The notes beneath the pieces were generated by a model that was given only the letters and a program-made list of their open reading frames with translations, was not told where the DNA came from and did no database searches. This document shows, piece after piece, positions 49,661-62,300 of a stretch of 64,000 bases of DNA. The number at the start of each line of letters is the position of its first letter. Within the stretch, counting starts at the first letter, position 1. The stretch is from Leishmania infantum JPCM5 (Eukaryota; Euglenozoa; Kinetoplastea; Trypanosomatida; Trypanosomatidae), in the NCBI RefSeq assembly GCF_000002875.2, contig NC_009403.2, positions 413,001-477,000 of the forward strand, in the 5' to 3' direction. Both the position numbers and the translations under genes were made by a program.

Positions 49661-49802
49661 CAGAAACAAGCTCCTCCCCCTCCCCTCAGCAACGGCTCCT
49701 CGAGCTTGAGCAGACGCACTCCCTCTCCCACATAACCCTTTGGGCCTTTTCGTGTTGTCTCTCCTGCCACGATACGCATCAAGCCGCAGACACGCGAAAA
49801 TC

Positions 49803-51041
49803 ATGTCGACTCCAGAGGCCCGCGCACAGGTCTACCTGGTCAACCTCCGCAGCAGGCTGGAGGAGAAGAACAATGCCAGCGCCGCTGCCACGGTGTCGCG
49901 CGCGCTCGACTACTTTGAGCAACGCTTCTGGTATGAGCTGTCAAGTGAATTGCTGCAGCTGATCCGTGACCCGATGGTGCTGGAGGACGCGTACGAGCTG
50001 TACGCGGACGTTATTGTGGCCGTACGGGCTGACATCTCGCCTATCGCATACGTCATGATTGTTCGCTCCGTCTGCTTCGCTCCGCATAGCACGACGCAGA
50101 AGGCGCTGGAGCTTGTCGAGGGCGCGTGCGCCTCTCTCATCCATAGCAGCTCGGAGCAGGGGCACTACGCTGCCTTGTGCATCCGTGCCCTCCTGCTACT
50201 CGAGAGCACGAGCCCCGAGGAGAGCGCGGCGCTGGCGGCGGTGCCTGGGTCGCCGCCGCACACGGCACGCAAGTTACTGGAGCAGACCGAGATGTACCTG
50301 CACGGCCTCAAGATGCACGAGGTGGAGCCGGTGCTGGTCGCGCTGTACGGCATGGCACGCGGTCGTGACTACGAGATCCGGCGCCAGCACACGAGTTACT
50401 ACAAAAACGCGTTCGACATCATTATCTTTTTGGAGAAGGCGGACCTGCCCATGCGCGACGAGGACGTCACCGCGCTGGCGTACAAGACCGTGGTCGCCGG
50501 CCTGCTCTCAGACAAAATCTTCAACTTCGGCAAGCTGCTCAACTTCGACCAATTTGTGTCCCGGCTGCAACGGGAGTCGTGCCCGCAGCGCTGGGCGCTG
50601 GAGATGATGCGGCTGTGCAACGAAGGCGACGTGGCCAACTTCGAGGCCTTTTTCCGGCAGCACCAGCAGCAGATTTCACAGGAGCCCCAGCTCGTGAGCG
50701 CGTCGGCGACGCTGCACCGAAAGGTGCGGCTCATGGCGCTGCTGCATCTCATCTTCTACACCCCTTTGAGCGAGCGCACCTTTGCCTTTCACGCGGTGGC
50801 GCAGCGGTGCGGTGTCCCGGATAGCGGGGCGGAGCCGCTGTTGCTCGAGGCGCTCGCTCACGGCATTATCAAGGGCCGGATGGACGGCTTGAAGAGGGAG
50901 GTGCGCATTACGTGGGTGGAGTCGCGTGTGCTGAGCCTTGAGGAGGTGAAGGCGTTGGCGCAGCATGTGTCGCAGTGGCGAGAGCAGGTCGTGGGGCTCA
51001 CGAACTCGGTGAAGGAGATGACAAAGAAGATCCCGCAGTAG
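49803..51041 (+). CDS. RPN9: 26S proteasome non-ATPase regulatory subunit RPN9 (PSMD13)
   Basis: 412 residues from the ATG at 49803 (human PSMD13 is about 376). RPN9 is a PCI-domain subunit of the 19S lid. The N-terminal two-thirds are helical repeats (YFEQRFWYELSSELLQLI near 37-54, typical of the family). The segment IFNFGKLLNFDQFV (~239-252) corresponds to the family motif around Y-N-F-G-x-L-L. The PCI winged-helix part follows at ~300-370 (RLMALLHLIFYTPLSERTF). The end, VRITWVESRVLSLEEVKAL (~367-385) followed by a helix with W-R-E-Q, matches the RPN9 C-terminus that packs in the lid helical bundle. A small Ser/Ala/Pro insert lies near 140-155. Complete and unbroken. It is expected to be a housekeeping gene in cytosol and nucleus. 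Confidence 0.92.
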   Translation: MSTPEARAQVYLVNLRSRLEEKNNASAAATVSRALDYFEQRFWYELSSELLQLIRDPMVLEDAYELYADVIVAVRADISPIAYVMIVRSVCFAPHSTTQKALELVEGACASLIHSSSEQGHYAALCIRALLLLESTSPEESAALAAVPGSPPHTARKLLEQTEMYLHGLKMHEVEPVLVALYGMARGRDYEIRRQHTSYYKNAFDIIIFLEKADLPMRDEDVTALAYKTVVAGLLSDKIFNFGKLLNFDQFVSRLQRESCPQRWALEMMRLCNEGDVANFEAFFRQHQQQISQEPQLVSASATLHRKVRLMALLHLIFYTPLSERTFAFHAVAQRCGVPDSGAEPLLLEALAHGIIKGRMDGLKREVRITWVESRVLSLEEVKALAQHVSQWREQVVGLTNSVKEMTKKIPQ

Positions 51042-53308
51042 GAAGCACGAGACGAGGCCATGCAGACGCTATCTGCGAGGATAACGACAAAAAGAGGAGG
51101 GGTGGAGGAAGGGGGCGTCAGCGGCGCACCTTCCCCCTTCCTCCCGGCACTGTTGCCGTTGTAAGCGGTGCGAGAGGATGCAGTTGGTCATGTCGTTCGT
51201 TGTCGTCCTTGTGATGGGGAGGTCGTTGCCGTCTCCTCCTGTCCCATGTGCTCGACGCTCTCGGCCTCCGACTCACCCTTGTTCGCGGCACTGTGCGTGC
51301 ACGTGTGCGTTGTTGTTGATTTATTCGCTCTTGTCCGCCGCTGCCGCTGCCGCCGCTGCCCCATTCGCTCGTTCCGGTGCGTGCAGGGCGGTGGAGCCTT
51401 CGTACGCGCGTTGCGCATTAACGGATGCGCATGCGGGGCAATGTATGTGGGTGGGTGCGTTTTTCGAGAAGATGCGACGCGCGCGTGCGAAAGGAAGAGA
51501 GAGAGAGAGAAACGATGGATGACGAGTGCACCGAATCCACGCCCACGGAGGCCGCAGACAGGACATATATGCGCGCCTGCTTCACATCCGCAAGGCAGGC
51601 CCACCCTTGTTGCCTCTCCCTGCCGCCGCAGCCCCACCTTCCTCCTCCCCAGCACTGCATATTCCCCCCTTCATTTTTTCGCATGCGTGTGTGCCATGTT
51701 CGTGTCGTCTGTTTGTTGTCAGTGCGCCTTCCTGTGTATGTAGTTGGATCGCACGCAAGCGAACGGAGCGAACCAGAAACGTGAAGGAGAGGAGGAGGAG
51801 GGGGAGGGAGGGGCGGTGAAGTTCAGCTCCTCAGCCTCACCACCCTCCTCTCTCTTCAAGCTGCTCATGAGATAGCATCCTCTTCTCCGCCTCTTACTCA
51901 TGGCACGCATAGGTTGAGGGGATAAGACAGGCAAACGTGGCTACGCACGGCCGGCGCAGTGCTGCTGCCACGTCAGTGGTGCTGTTCTTGCTGCCAAAAT
52001 ACCCTTCCTTTACGCGTCTCTCTCCTTGCTTTCTGAATTCCCTCTCTTCTTCAGGAGTGGAAGCCCTGCAGCACGACGTCTATCGTCTCTTGTCTGTAAG
52101 CGCGCACAAGGGGCGCGTGTGCTCAGGTCATAAGTGAAACTCGTTACTACCGATCGGTTCGGCCTCACTGCCGCACGCCGCGCAACCGCTTCGCCTCAGC
52201 GGGCACAGTAGCACCCGCCACGAGTGCAACCGCGTGAGCCAAAATCCAATCACGCGCACTCTGCGGGGCAAGTCACTAGTAGGAGGGTGGCTAGCGCTTA
52301 GAGCCCCACCCCACCCCTTCTCCGGACCTCTCTCTTTCTCTCCGCCCGAGTTGGTTGCCTTGATTGTTGCTTGGTTGGTTGCCGCATCACAGCCACCGTG
52401 ATCCCACGACCACCTTGGAGGCTGCTGCTCCTGCGGCGGTGGCGGCTGTTGTGGAGCGGGCGTTTGCATCAAGGCTCATCCTTGTGTGTGAGGGTGCGCG
52501 TGTCTATGTGCCCTCTTTATCTCCCTCCTCGTTCTTTCTCCGCCGCCTCGCGAGTCGTTTTTTTTTGTTTGTTTGTTTTCTCGTTGTTTATGTGGTGCTT
52601 CCTCTTTCGACGATCGCCCACCTTCTCCCCTCCCCTTCTCCTCACACACAGGCACACGCACACGGTTTGAAAGGGAGATAGACGCGCGCGTGCACCGCCA
52701 CAATCGTGCCGCTGCCCTCATAGATGTATTTTCGCCCTGCATCGTCCGTGTGAATCCTTGTCCTGCTTGTGTGTCCGTGTTGCTGTGGCTTTGCTGGTGT
52801 GGTGGTGGTGCTCGCTGTGCGCTCTACTCTCCCCACACACACGCAAGCCATCCCTCCCCCTCTCTGCGTGCACGCCTGCGGCATTGTAGCTCCCCTCTTG
52901 TTATTGTTTTCGCAAGCAGGGGCGGTGTGGGCGCTCTCTGAAGCTGTTTTCGCATGTATGGATGTACACTACCTCACCAACACCGCCACCCCCGACTTCA
53001 ACTCATCGCCCACCACCAACGCCATCATAGCCATTGGCCCCCTCCTCTCCCTCCGACACACAAACACACACTCGCAACCTGCAGTCACTGAGCTCCTGTT
53101 GCGTTCTTACAGCTGTTCTTGTCACGCTTTTCAGTTCGCTTCTTCTGTTGCCCCCCCCCCACCCCCGATCACTGCACCGCAGGGTTGCGTGCTTCTCCTC
53201 GAATATCCCCATCGCATCGACGGCACTGTGTGCGCGCCCCTCCTCTTCCTCCCTCGTTTCCTTCAATCGACTGTCGGCTGAGACCCATTCTCTGGCTGTG
53301 CGAGCAAG
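51042..53308 (+). other. 2.3-kb intergenic region
   Basis: No supported gene. Most is pyrimidine- or TG-rich spacer. A patch at about 52130-52310 has mixed, non-repetitive composition unlike its surroundings and might be a retroposon remnant or a non-coding RNA; I could not identify it. T9/TTTG repeats lie at ~52558-52585. The pyrimidine tract at ~53237-53264 probably directs splicing of the ankyrin gene. Confidence 0.45.
53236..53282 (+). promoter_or_regulatory. Candidate polypyrimidine tract and trans-splice acceptor for the ankyrin gene
   Basis: CCCCTCCTCTTCCTCCCTCG with a further CT run is followed by AG at 53281-53282, 26 bases before the ATG at 53309. It supports that start codon. Confidence 0.5.
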
Positions 53309-56300
53309 ATGCACACCTCCATGGAGACGGCGCCTAAGATGGCGTTGCGAGAGCCGGACGCAGTGCGGTGCGCACCGCAGAGACCATTCAACGAGTCTTT
53401 GCAGGTCGAGGCGATCACTTACCTCATGCACGAGCGGGAAGCCGATGCGTCGGCGGAGCTGTCAAAGGGTGGCCTGCACTCCTTGGCGATGCGCCGAGAG
53501 CAGACTCTGGTGCCGCCTGAGCTGCTAATGGAGCTGAAAGACGGCGAGCAAGCCGACGCATCCGTGGCACTGCCGGAAAAGCTGAACCCGTGCACGTGCA
53601 CCACCGCTGCGTTCGACGAGTGGCTCCGCGCCGTCGTGAAGTCGATTCCTGCCCCAGCTGAGGCGGCGGACGCAGTGCAGCGCAGGAACTGTTGTGGCTC
53701 TCGCATCATCTGTGGTCGAGCGAGGCCTGGCGGCGTTACAGGGGTGTCCCGTCAGCAGGCCCTCTACAGGGCACTGGAGGTGCTCGAGGCGGCCACGCGT
53801 TTGCTGCAGCGGCACGCCGTACTCTGCCGCGGCCGAAGCCGCCTTCTGCACGCCTACTACGACGCGCTCGAGGAGGACATCCACCAGCATGCAGTGTCCG
53901 TGTCGGCATCGACAGCAACGAGAGGCACCGTCCAACCCACGGCGGAAATACAGCTTCAGCAGCTGCTGCCGCCGGAGCAGCACAAGTATTCTCCGTTCCA
54001 CTACCACCTGCGCTTGTACAAACGCGGCGCGCCGCTTCATCACTATACACAGGAGCAGGAGAAACTGCAAAGCCGTTTGGAGAAGGTGTACTACGTGCTG
54101 CTGAAGCTCGAGGAGGTGGAGGGGTTAAGCAACTCGATTCTAGTCGAAGGTCAGGCGACGTCGCTGCTGGCTCAGCAGCGGCGGCAGAGCACGGACGCTC
54201 TGCAGGGCGGCAGCACAAAGGCGGGGTCCATAATGCGCGCCAACGTGAGGAAGGACGGCATAGGTGCAGGGAGCAGCGCGGACTTACATGATGCACTCAC
54301 GCTCACCGGCGGCGGCGGCGGCGGTGGCGCGCGCGGAGATGGAGAAAGTGAGCCCGCGATGAACGAGCCGACTTTGCAGTTTTCGCGACGGCTTGTCGGA
54401 ATGGAGCGGCGGGTGCGACGGCTGCGGCAACAGCTGCGCCTGCCGCTTCCTGTGTCGGAGGTGACGTCTCGCCTGCGCAACGAGCTCATTCTCTCCTTTT
54501 CCGCCCGTGTTCTGGCGCTGCGGGAGCCCGCTCCGTTCACATCCGAGATCTACGTGACCTCCGCCGCCCCTGCCGCGTCGCCGTCGCCACAGGCCGCCCC
54601 ACGGCCCCCTGGCGACGGCGCACATCATCAGAGCTCGCACTCCATCAGCGCCTTCGTCGAGTGGTACGTTCAACGTGTCATGGACCCGCTCGCCATCTCG
54701 CAGCTTCTCAGCATCGTCCCGCGGGAATATGTGGTGACGACCACGTGCCGCCTTGTCTACGCATGTGAGGCGCACGCCTCGCTACGCTCGTCGCGCGCTC
54801 TCCCAGACCTGGGCCCCGTGCTGCTGCGTGCTGTGGCCGAAGGCCGCGCCGACGCCGTGGCGCAGCTGCTTCTCTCCTCAAGCGTTTCCTACGGCAGCGT
54901 CCTTTCCCACCCGGTGGACTGTCACACGTGCTTCTTCGCGGGCCTCCTTGGCGGCCAGATCGACGTGCTGGCACGGCTGGTGGAGCAGCAGAGCTGGAAT
55001 GTGAACGCGCTGCACGTGCTGCTCTTCATGAGCGCCCCATGGAACATAGCCGCGGCACCGACAGCGGTGATGTCGTCGCGCGGGTGCTACGTATACCAGC
55101 AAGCGCTGGTGGAGCGCGTACAGGCGTTCCTCAGCGTAGCAGAGCAGGTGCTTGCGGCCCGCAGTCAGGAGCCCGCGTACAAGTTGCCTCTCTCCTTGGA
55201 AGAGAACGCCACGGATGCAGCGAGCATGAGCACCATCGCCGGCGGCGCCGACTACGAGGCCGACGAGTCGGCCCTCGCAGCGCTGCGCAAAGCCCAGCTA
55301 CTCGACGTGAGCGCAGAGGGTGAGAAGCTGCTCGCTGCCTTGGGCTGTTTCCTCGGTAGTGCCGCGGCGTCGGCCTCCATCAACGATGATGCACTGCGCG
55401 GTGGGCGTCACGGCTCTCAGCGCTCCACCCACGCCGGCAAGCCAGTGACGACAGCAAACGCGTCGATGGCACGCGGCGGCGGAATGAAGAAGAAGGCGGA
55501 AGACGCCAGCGACGCCGACGACGACGGCATCACCGGCTCCACGGGTGTCTCGGCATTCGGTGCGCTGTCGATGTCAGCCGCGTCCCGAGCAGCTCCCCCG
55601 CTGCCGCCGGTGTTTCTCAAGGGCGCTCTTCATCGCTTACAACTCTTCCTTGCAGTGCGCAACGCCATGCTGCAGTATGAGCGGCAGCGACAAGACGCAC
55701 AATGGGAGACGCTGCTGGGCAAAGTCAAGGCACGGCCGAGCAGCGGCGACGGCGCCTCCTCCGCGGCCGCAAGCACCATGCACGGGCTCGGGAGCAGCGG
55801 CAAGAATTTAGCTCGGCTGCACGCCAAGGCGCCCCCGCTCCTGCAAGGCGCGGCTGCCGCGAACCCTCGCACAGACCACAGAGAAGCGCCGCTCGCCTCT
55901 GCAGTGGCGGCCCCATATTCCTTCGTGCAGATCCTGCAGCAACATCAGCTGGACGCCTTGACTGCGGGCGCGTTGTGCCCACTGCGCTGCCAGATGTGCC
56001 CAGCATTCACGACGCCGCAGCTGCAGCGCGTAGATGCGTGGAGCTATGGCCCGTTGCAGCCCACCACCGCCATTACAACCGCGTTGGGTACCGCGCGCGG
56101 CACCGGCAACGAGGGAGGGGCGAAGCACTCCAGCAGGGAGCTCATCTCTCTCGCCGAACGGGTGAACACGCTGATTGGGATTGGGGAAGACGATTGCCGT
56201 CCCGACGAAAACTTGCGTGGGCGCCTCAACCGCAGCCTGAGCTCGCTGTCCCCGCGTAGCCGGCCCATCACGGCGCTCCTCATGCGGTCTGACACGGCCA

Positions 56301-59300
56301 TCGACATGATGGCCAGCTCGTGGTACGTGCACGCAAATATCAGCCAGGCCAATTTCGTGGAAGAGCATGGGCACTACGGTAGCAGCAGCAACGGCAATGG
56401 GGAACGTCAAACCGCCCGCGGAGCTCACCTTCACCGGCTCATGAATCCGTGGCAGGCGCGCAGTGCCACCGGCTTGCTGATGTCAGCCCTGCCGTTTCGC
56501 TACTCGCTCTCCATGCCGCTAGAGGATGTGCGTCGAGCCGCGCAAGATGCAAAGCAGCGGCGAGCACTGCGCACCCTGTACGGTAGCTCCGCGGCCGGGG
56601 CGGCGGACAAGAGCGTCTCTGACCACGACGACGGCGGCGACAGGTCGGACGACCACCACCCCCGGCGCGGCGGCACTGGTACCGCAGCTGAGAACCTGGC
56701 GAGTCTCTACGTCCATCGTGCAACGCCGCCGCCAGCCAAGCCCAGCTTCTACTATGAGGTCCAGATGTCAGTGGAGTATCTTGTAGCCATGCACGCGGCC
56801 GATTACCTTGGTGCAACGCCGCTCGCCATCGGCAGCGAAGCGCTCGCACGTGGCGCGAGCAGCCCTCTCTCCGAGGACGCCATGCACCGACTGTGCGAGA
56901 ATTGTGTGATAGTCGGGCTGTGCAACCCCATCACCGCCGCTCAGGCGAACGGGTGCACGCACAGCCCCTCTCAGCCGTATGTCGTGACGCATCTAGGCCA
57001 CGAATGTGGCGCGGGGGGTGCGGCACAGGATAAGGAGAGGGGCGGAAGCGGGAGCGGCGCCTGGTCGGCGGGTGTGTCGGTATCCGTGATTGCCCACGAA
57101 AAAGTGGCGGCGTCACGCCTGCTGTCGGCTTGCGTTACTGCGCACGCCTCGCCAGCAACGGCAACGGCAGCGGTGGTGGAACCCGGTGAGGCATCGACAA
57201 CACCGAGCGACGACGACGCCGATATCGATGTTCTCTACTTGGGTGTGTGGAAGCATCAGCGAAACAGCGTTCGTGCCGTCACGGCGATGCAAGCATCGCC
57301 CCACCACGTGGACGGAGATGCTGCGGACGCTTGTGCAAACGCCGCCCCCGTATATCTGCGGCTGGAACTGCCGCGCTGGTCGCATCCGGCGCCGGCGAAA
57401 GAGGCAGGGACGACAGCGGCGCAAGATGCTCCACGCGATCGCGTTGCAGCCGCCAATGGCAATCCAGCGCATGCCGCCGAAACGAACGCTGCCACTGCTG
57501 CTGCGACGGCGAGCACGAACATGTGGCTGCCCATCATCACACGAGCCTGCCAAGATGACGTGACGAGAGCAGTCGCGAAGGCTCGGCAGCAGCAGCAAGC
57601 GGAAGCGGCGCAGGGGACCGCGGCGAATCAGGCCAGCGAGCGCGCGAGGAAGAGCCGATGCGGTGCAACTTCTCCCTCTCTCCCTGCATCACCTTTCGCT
57701 TCGTTGACCCGCGTGCGCTGTGAGGTCGCGGCCACGCTGGTACTGGGGCTGCTGCTCGACCCATCAGCGGGCACACTGCGCCTGCGGCTCAACAACTACA
57801 CCGACTTCGAGGAGATCACGTTGGGCCTGTGGCTCGGCAGCGTAGCCGAAGCCACCGCAGCCACGGCATCAGCTCCACCCCCACCACCGGCGCCGAAGCC
57901 TCGCCTCTACCCAGCCGCGACCCTGTCGCTAAACGATTGTGGCTGGAGAAGCTGGCGTGACCATCAAACACGCAAGTGGGCAAAGCAGCAGCAGCAGCAG
58001 GGGGTTCAGCCGACGGGACTGACGTCAGGCGAAAGGAGAGTCAGGCGCGCGCCAGTGGAATACAGCGCGCCGCCCTCGTCAGCATCGTCGCCGTCTTCGT
58101 TGCTATCTGTATCGAATGCAGTGCTGCGTTTCAGCTTCGACGCGGCTGAGCTGCTGTTCGGACCCCCACCTCCCCGCCAAGCGGTAAGGATCACGTCTGC
58201 TGACGCGATCATGCCTGCCGGGAAAGCCGCGCGCATGTCTCATCAGCAGCGGCGAGTCAGCGAACCGATCGGCGCGAAGGCGCCGCACTCAGTGGTGCCG
58301 CCGTTCCAGGCATCTCAGCCTATCGCGCTGCTGGACAGCACGGTCAAATTCACGGAGATGCTTTCGGTGCTCACAGATGTGTCACTTCTCGCGGCGACGA
58401 AGCGGAGCGGTGACAAGAATCAGCAACAGCAGCAGCTGCACAGCCTCGGCCACGGCGATGACGCGGCGGACGAGGACGAGGAGGGCGAGGTCGACGGTGT
58501 CGATGCAACGGCGCCACAAGGTGCTGCGCCGCCGGCACATTCGTCGCTGTTGCTTATCGGCTCGCGCGATCGCCGTACACACGCTGCGATGATGCGGGTG
58601 CAGCGTCTTCTGAACACTCCTGGAGGCGGTGCCACCGGCACAACAGCCGGAAGCAGCTCCGCCTTCAACAACAGCGACCCCGCGGACATCTTTTACCCTC
58701 CTGTCCGCATCTACCGGCACAGCTGCCACTGCCCTGCTCATGAGCTCTATCCGTTGCCATCCTCCTCCTCGCTCGGCGCGGCCGACAAAGACGACGCTAG
58801 CGAGCGCAGCCGGCGCACACAGAAGTGCCAGCGGTGTCTAGCAAACCGGCGAATCGGGCTTAGCAGCGCCGGCGAGACGTCATCGCTCTTCTCAACCAAC
58901 GTGTATTGGCACGACATCATTCCCGAAAATGCTCGCCTCACGCCGCTCTGCGCGGCACTCGCGTCGCGGCAGCGGGCCATGGCGTACGTCATCGCAACAC
59001 ACCCGCTCACGTGCTTCTGCAACCTCAGTGTCGACGAGGAGAGCGCCTGTGATGCCTACGCGCGGCAGCAGCAGCCTCAGCAGCGCCGCGCCGCCCTCTA
59101 CGCAGCGTGTGCGCTTGGCTACATGGAAGTGGTACAAGTGCTTCTGGAGCGCATTCCCGTGGAGGAGCTTCTCTCGTACTTTGGGCTTGTTATCGAGAGC
59201 GAGGCGCGCGCGGCGCTACAGCGCTGCTACGCGGTGGCGAACACCGTTTTCTTGCGCAACTACCGACTCCGCTCACTCGCGACCCAGTCGCCGTCGTCGC

Positions 59301-62300
59301 CAAGCGGTGGCACTGCGGTCGAGACATCGGCGCCAGCAGTGCCTTATTTGTCGAATGAAAGCCAGCGAGCCCTTCTCGACGCCTCCGCCATCTACTACTC
59401 CTCACGGTCCACCTACACCCCGCTGCACGTGGCGCTTCTCGGCGTCGTGCTCGAGAACGGAGATCAAGACGACGAGGGCGTAGAAGAAGGCAGCTACGTT
59501 GATGTCGACACGGAGGAGGCGCGCATGTCCTCGCTGAACGCGCGTCTCGGCAAGCAAACAGCCTGTGTAACGGTGTTGCTCAACTGCCTCTACGATCTAC
59601 TCTGTGTGGCATCAGCATCGAACACAACGGCGCGGAAGGCACAGAACACGGCAGAGCTAGTGCATCCGCCGCACTCGACGAAGTCGCATGGGCGAGAGGA
59701 AGATGTGCTGGGGGGTGAGGCGCAAGCACGGCGGCCGTCTTCCGCAGGCCGAGAGCTCCTCGTCGACGCACTCAACCTGCAAAGCCCGACAGGCGAGGCT
59801 GCTCTTCTAATCGCTGTCCGCCACAACAACGTCGCAGTCGCTCTTCGCCTCCTGAAGCTGGGCGCGCAGCCGGCTTGCATGGATCGCATCACGAGGCTGC
59901 TCAGCCTCGAGCTTGCCTGTGCGAACCGCTGCACACCGATTGCAGAGGCTCTGCTGCAGTCCCACAACGGCGGCGGCGCCGTGTACGCCACGTCGCCCGT
60001 CCTTCTGAATCACGCCGGCATCGCCACTGCGCTGTGCTGGTGCGCCATCAACAACATGCCCGCCATCATGCAGAAGCTCCTGGAGTGCGACGGGATCGAC
60101 GCGGAGAGCGGATTCGAAGGTAGCTCCCCGCTGCACCTTGCCATCGCGTTCGGCAGCGAGGCGGCCGCGCTGACGCTGCTCAACGGCACCCAACCGAGGA
60201 AAACAGCCACTATCAGTGCGCGTAAGGGCTCAGGCGGCAGGGCAGAGGCGCCACCGGCAGCTCTTGTCGCGGCCGCAACCGCCGCACCCGACACCAAGAC
60301 GGCATCGTTAGCGGCAAAGCACGTGAACTGTGGCTCCAGTCAACGCGGTACCGCGGCACCGTCTGCCTCACCGGCGCGGCCAACAGAGACCGTCTCCGCG
60401 GCTGAGACACACAAGAAGCCCTTTATGGATGTCAACATACTTCACGAGCGCACTCACTGCACACCGCTGCACCTCGCCTGCGAGCGCGGGCAACTGCGCA
60501 TCATACGCACTCTTCTGCAGTCGTGGCACGCTCAGCTGAACATCGCGGCCGCTTACACCAACTACACGCCGCTCCTCACGGCGGTGGCGAACGGCCAGGA
60601 AGAGGCGGCGCTTCGCATCCTCGAGTACAGCAAGGACGAACTCCGCCGCGGCCGCGCAGTGCTGGATCTCTGCGCGATCGATCAGCACGGCGACACCGCG
60701 CTGCACCTGGCTGCGAGTCGCGGGCTGAATCTCGCGGTGGAGTACATGTTGGTTCAGTTCAGTGAGGAGGAGGTGGCGCGGCTGGTAGCCCTGCATCCCA
60801 CGTTACGTGCATCGCCTGCGTACCAGGCAGCGACATGTATAGTGCCCCTGCACGCTGTGAACAAGCATGGCAAAACGGCCTTGCTCGTCGCTCTGCAGTA
60901 TAACCAAGCCGACACGGCCGAGCTGCTGGTGAGCATGCTTATCGACAGCGCGGAGACTCTGGAAGTGGGAGACGCCGCGGCGGCGTTTGGAGGTGATGGT
61001 GGTCCCAAGGCGCCTACTGCGATAACAGATGCTGGAGAGGCGTCATGCAGTACATCTGCAGCCGCCGCTGCATCGGCGCCCTCGCAGATTGGTGGCCCTC
61101 TTATCGAAGGTACCTGCATGGCCCTGCACCAGGCGCACAGAAAGCATCTGGACTCCGTGGTGCAGTTGATGCTGTCCGCCCCGCCCAGCCTGTTTCCATG
61201 CACCGCTGCATTTTGCAAGTCGGTGCAGCTGTACAAGCAGCAGCAGGCGGACGGACGGCGCTCGGGGGCGCTGCTGAGGAGCGAGACGTGCGACGGCGAC
61301 GTCCGTCCAGCCTTCGTTGCGGATGCAAGCACTGTCCCGGTGCTGGCGAGTGAGCGAAACGAAAACGCGTCGCAGCGCAGCCCCGCGATGGCGCAGGATC
61401 GAGGCTCCTTCGTGCGCCTCCTCCTCACGCGCGCCGCCGGCCCCACCATCGCGCCGAACGACGCTCTGCGCGTCCTGCTGCGCGGCTTCGCGCTCCCTGA
61501 GTTGTGCGTGTACCTCAGCGAAGTGGCGGCGGAGAGCGCCGTGCTGGGGGTGCAACGAAGTACAGCAATGGCGGACGCGGAGCTCGTGATTGGCTACTTG
61601 CAAGAGCACGCTGGCTCGGTGGTGGCGCCGACGCGGGCAGTTTTGTTCTGCCGCGACGTGTGGCTGTGTCTGCAGCAATGGATGTACAGTGAAGCGTCTG
61701 CCGAACGCGAGCGCGCCGCGGTATCGCGCGCTCATCACGCCTTTAGTAGTAGGACCACCGACTCCACTTACTCGCAGCTGTCGGTGGGCATAGAGAAGGG
61801 CGGCGAGCGCAGGCAGAAGCAGCAACAGCAGTGCGAGCTCGAGGAGGCACCAATGGGTTGGCTTTGCCGCATGCTGCTCGTCCCCAAGTCCGGCGTTGGC
61901 AGTCACGCACATGGTAAGGCTGCGCAACCGAAGTCGGCATTGCCGGCGAGCGCGTCGAACTCCTCTGCGCTCTCTGCTGACGCGTCTAGCGCGGCGCAAG
62001 AGGCAGAGCACTACCGCCACGCCTTAGAGGCGACTCTGAACCGCAAAACGCTAAGTCTTGAGGTGGCGCGTATGATTCGCCTTTACGGCCGCTCTCACGG
62101 CGGCGCAAGGGCCATCGAAGAAATCAAGAGCATCGTGGCAGCCTACGTGAGGGCACATATCAACGAACCTGCTGCGCACGTGAGGCTGACAACGGCGGCC
62201 GCCACAGCGGCTGCAGTGGCAACCTCGGCCACGCTGAGTAGCAGCAGCAAGCACTCCTCCTTTTCGGTGCGCACCCGCTCGAGGGCGCAGAGCTTCCGAG

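Larger units (their letters stand above)
48575..49802 (+). other. Intergenic region
   Basis: No gene recognised. It includes G-rich/TG sequence at 48838-48875 with four GGG runs (48849-48867), and a pyrimidine tract at 49619-49641 with AG at 49659-49660 that probably serves the RPN9 gene. A later pyrimidine stretch at ~49671-49690 offers alternative acceptors. Confidence 0.5.
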
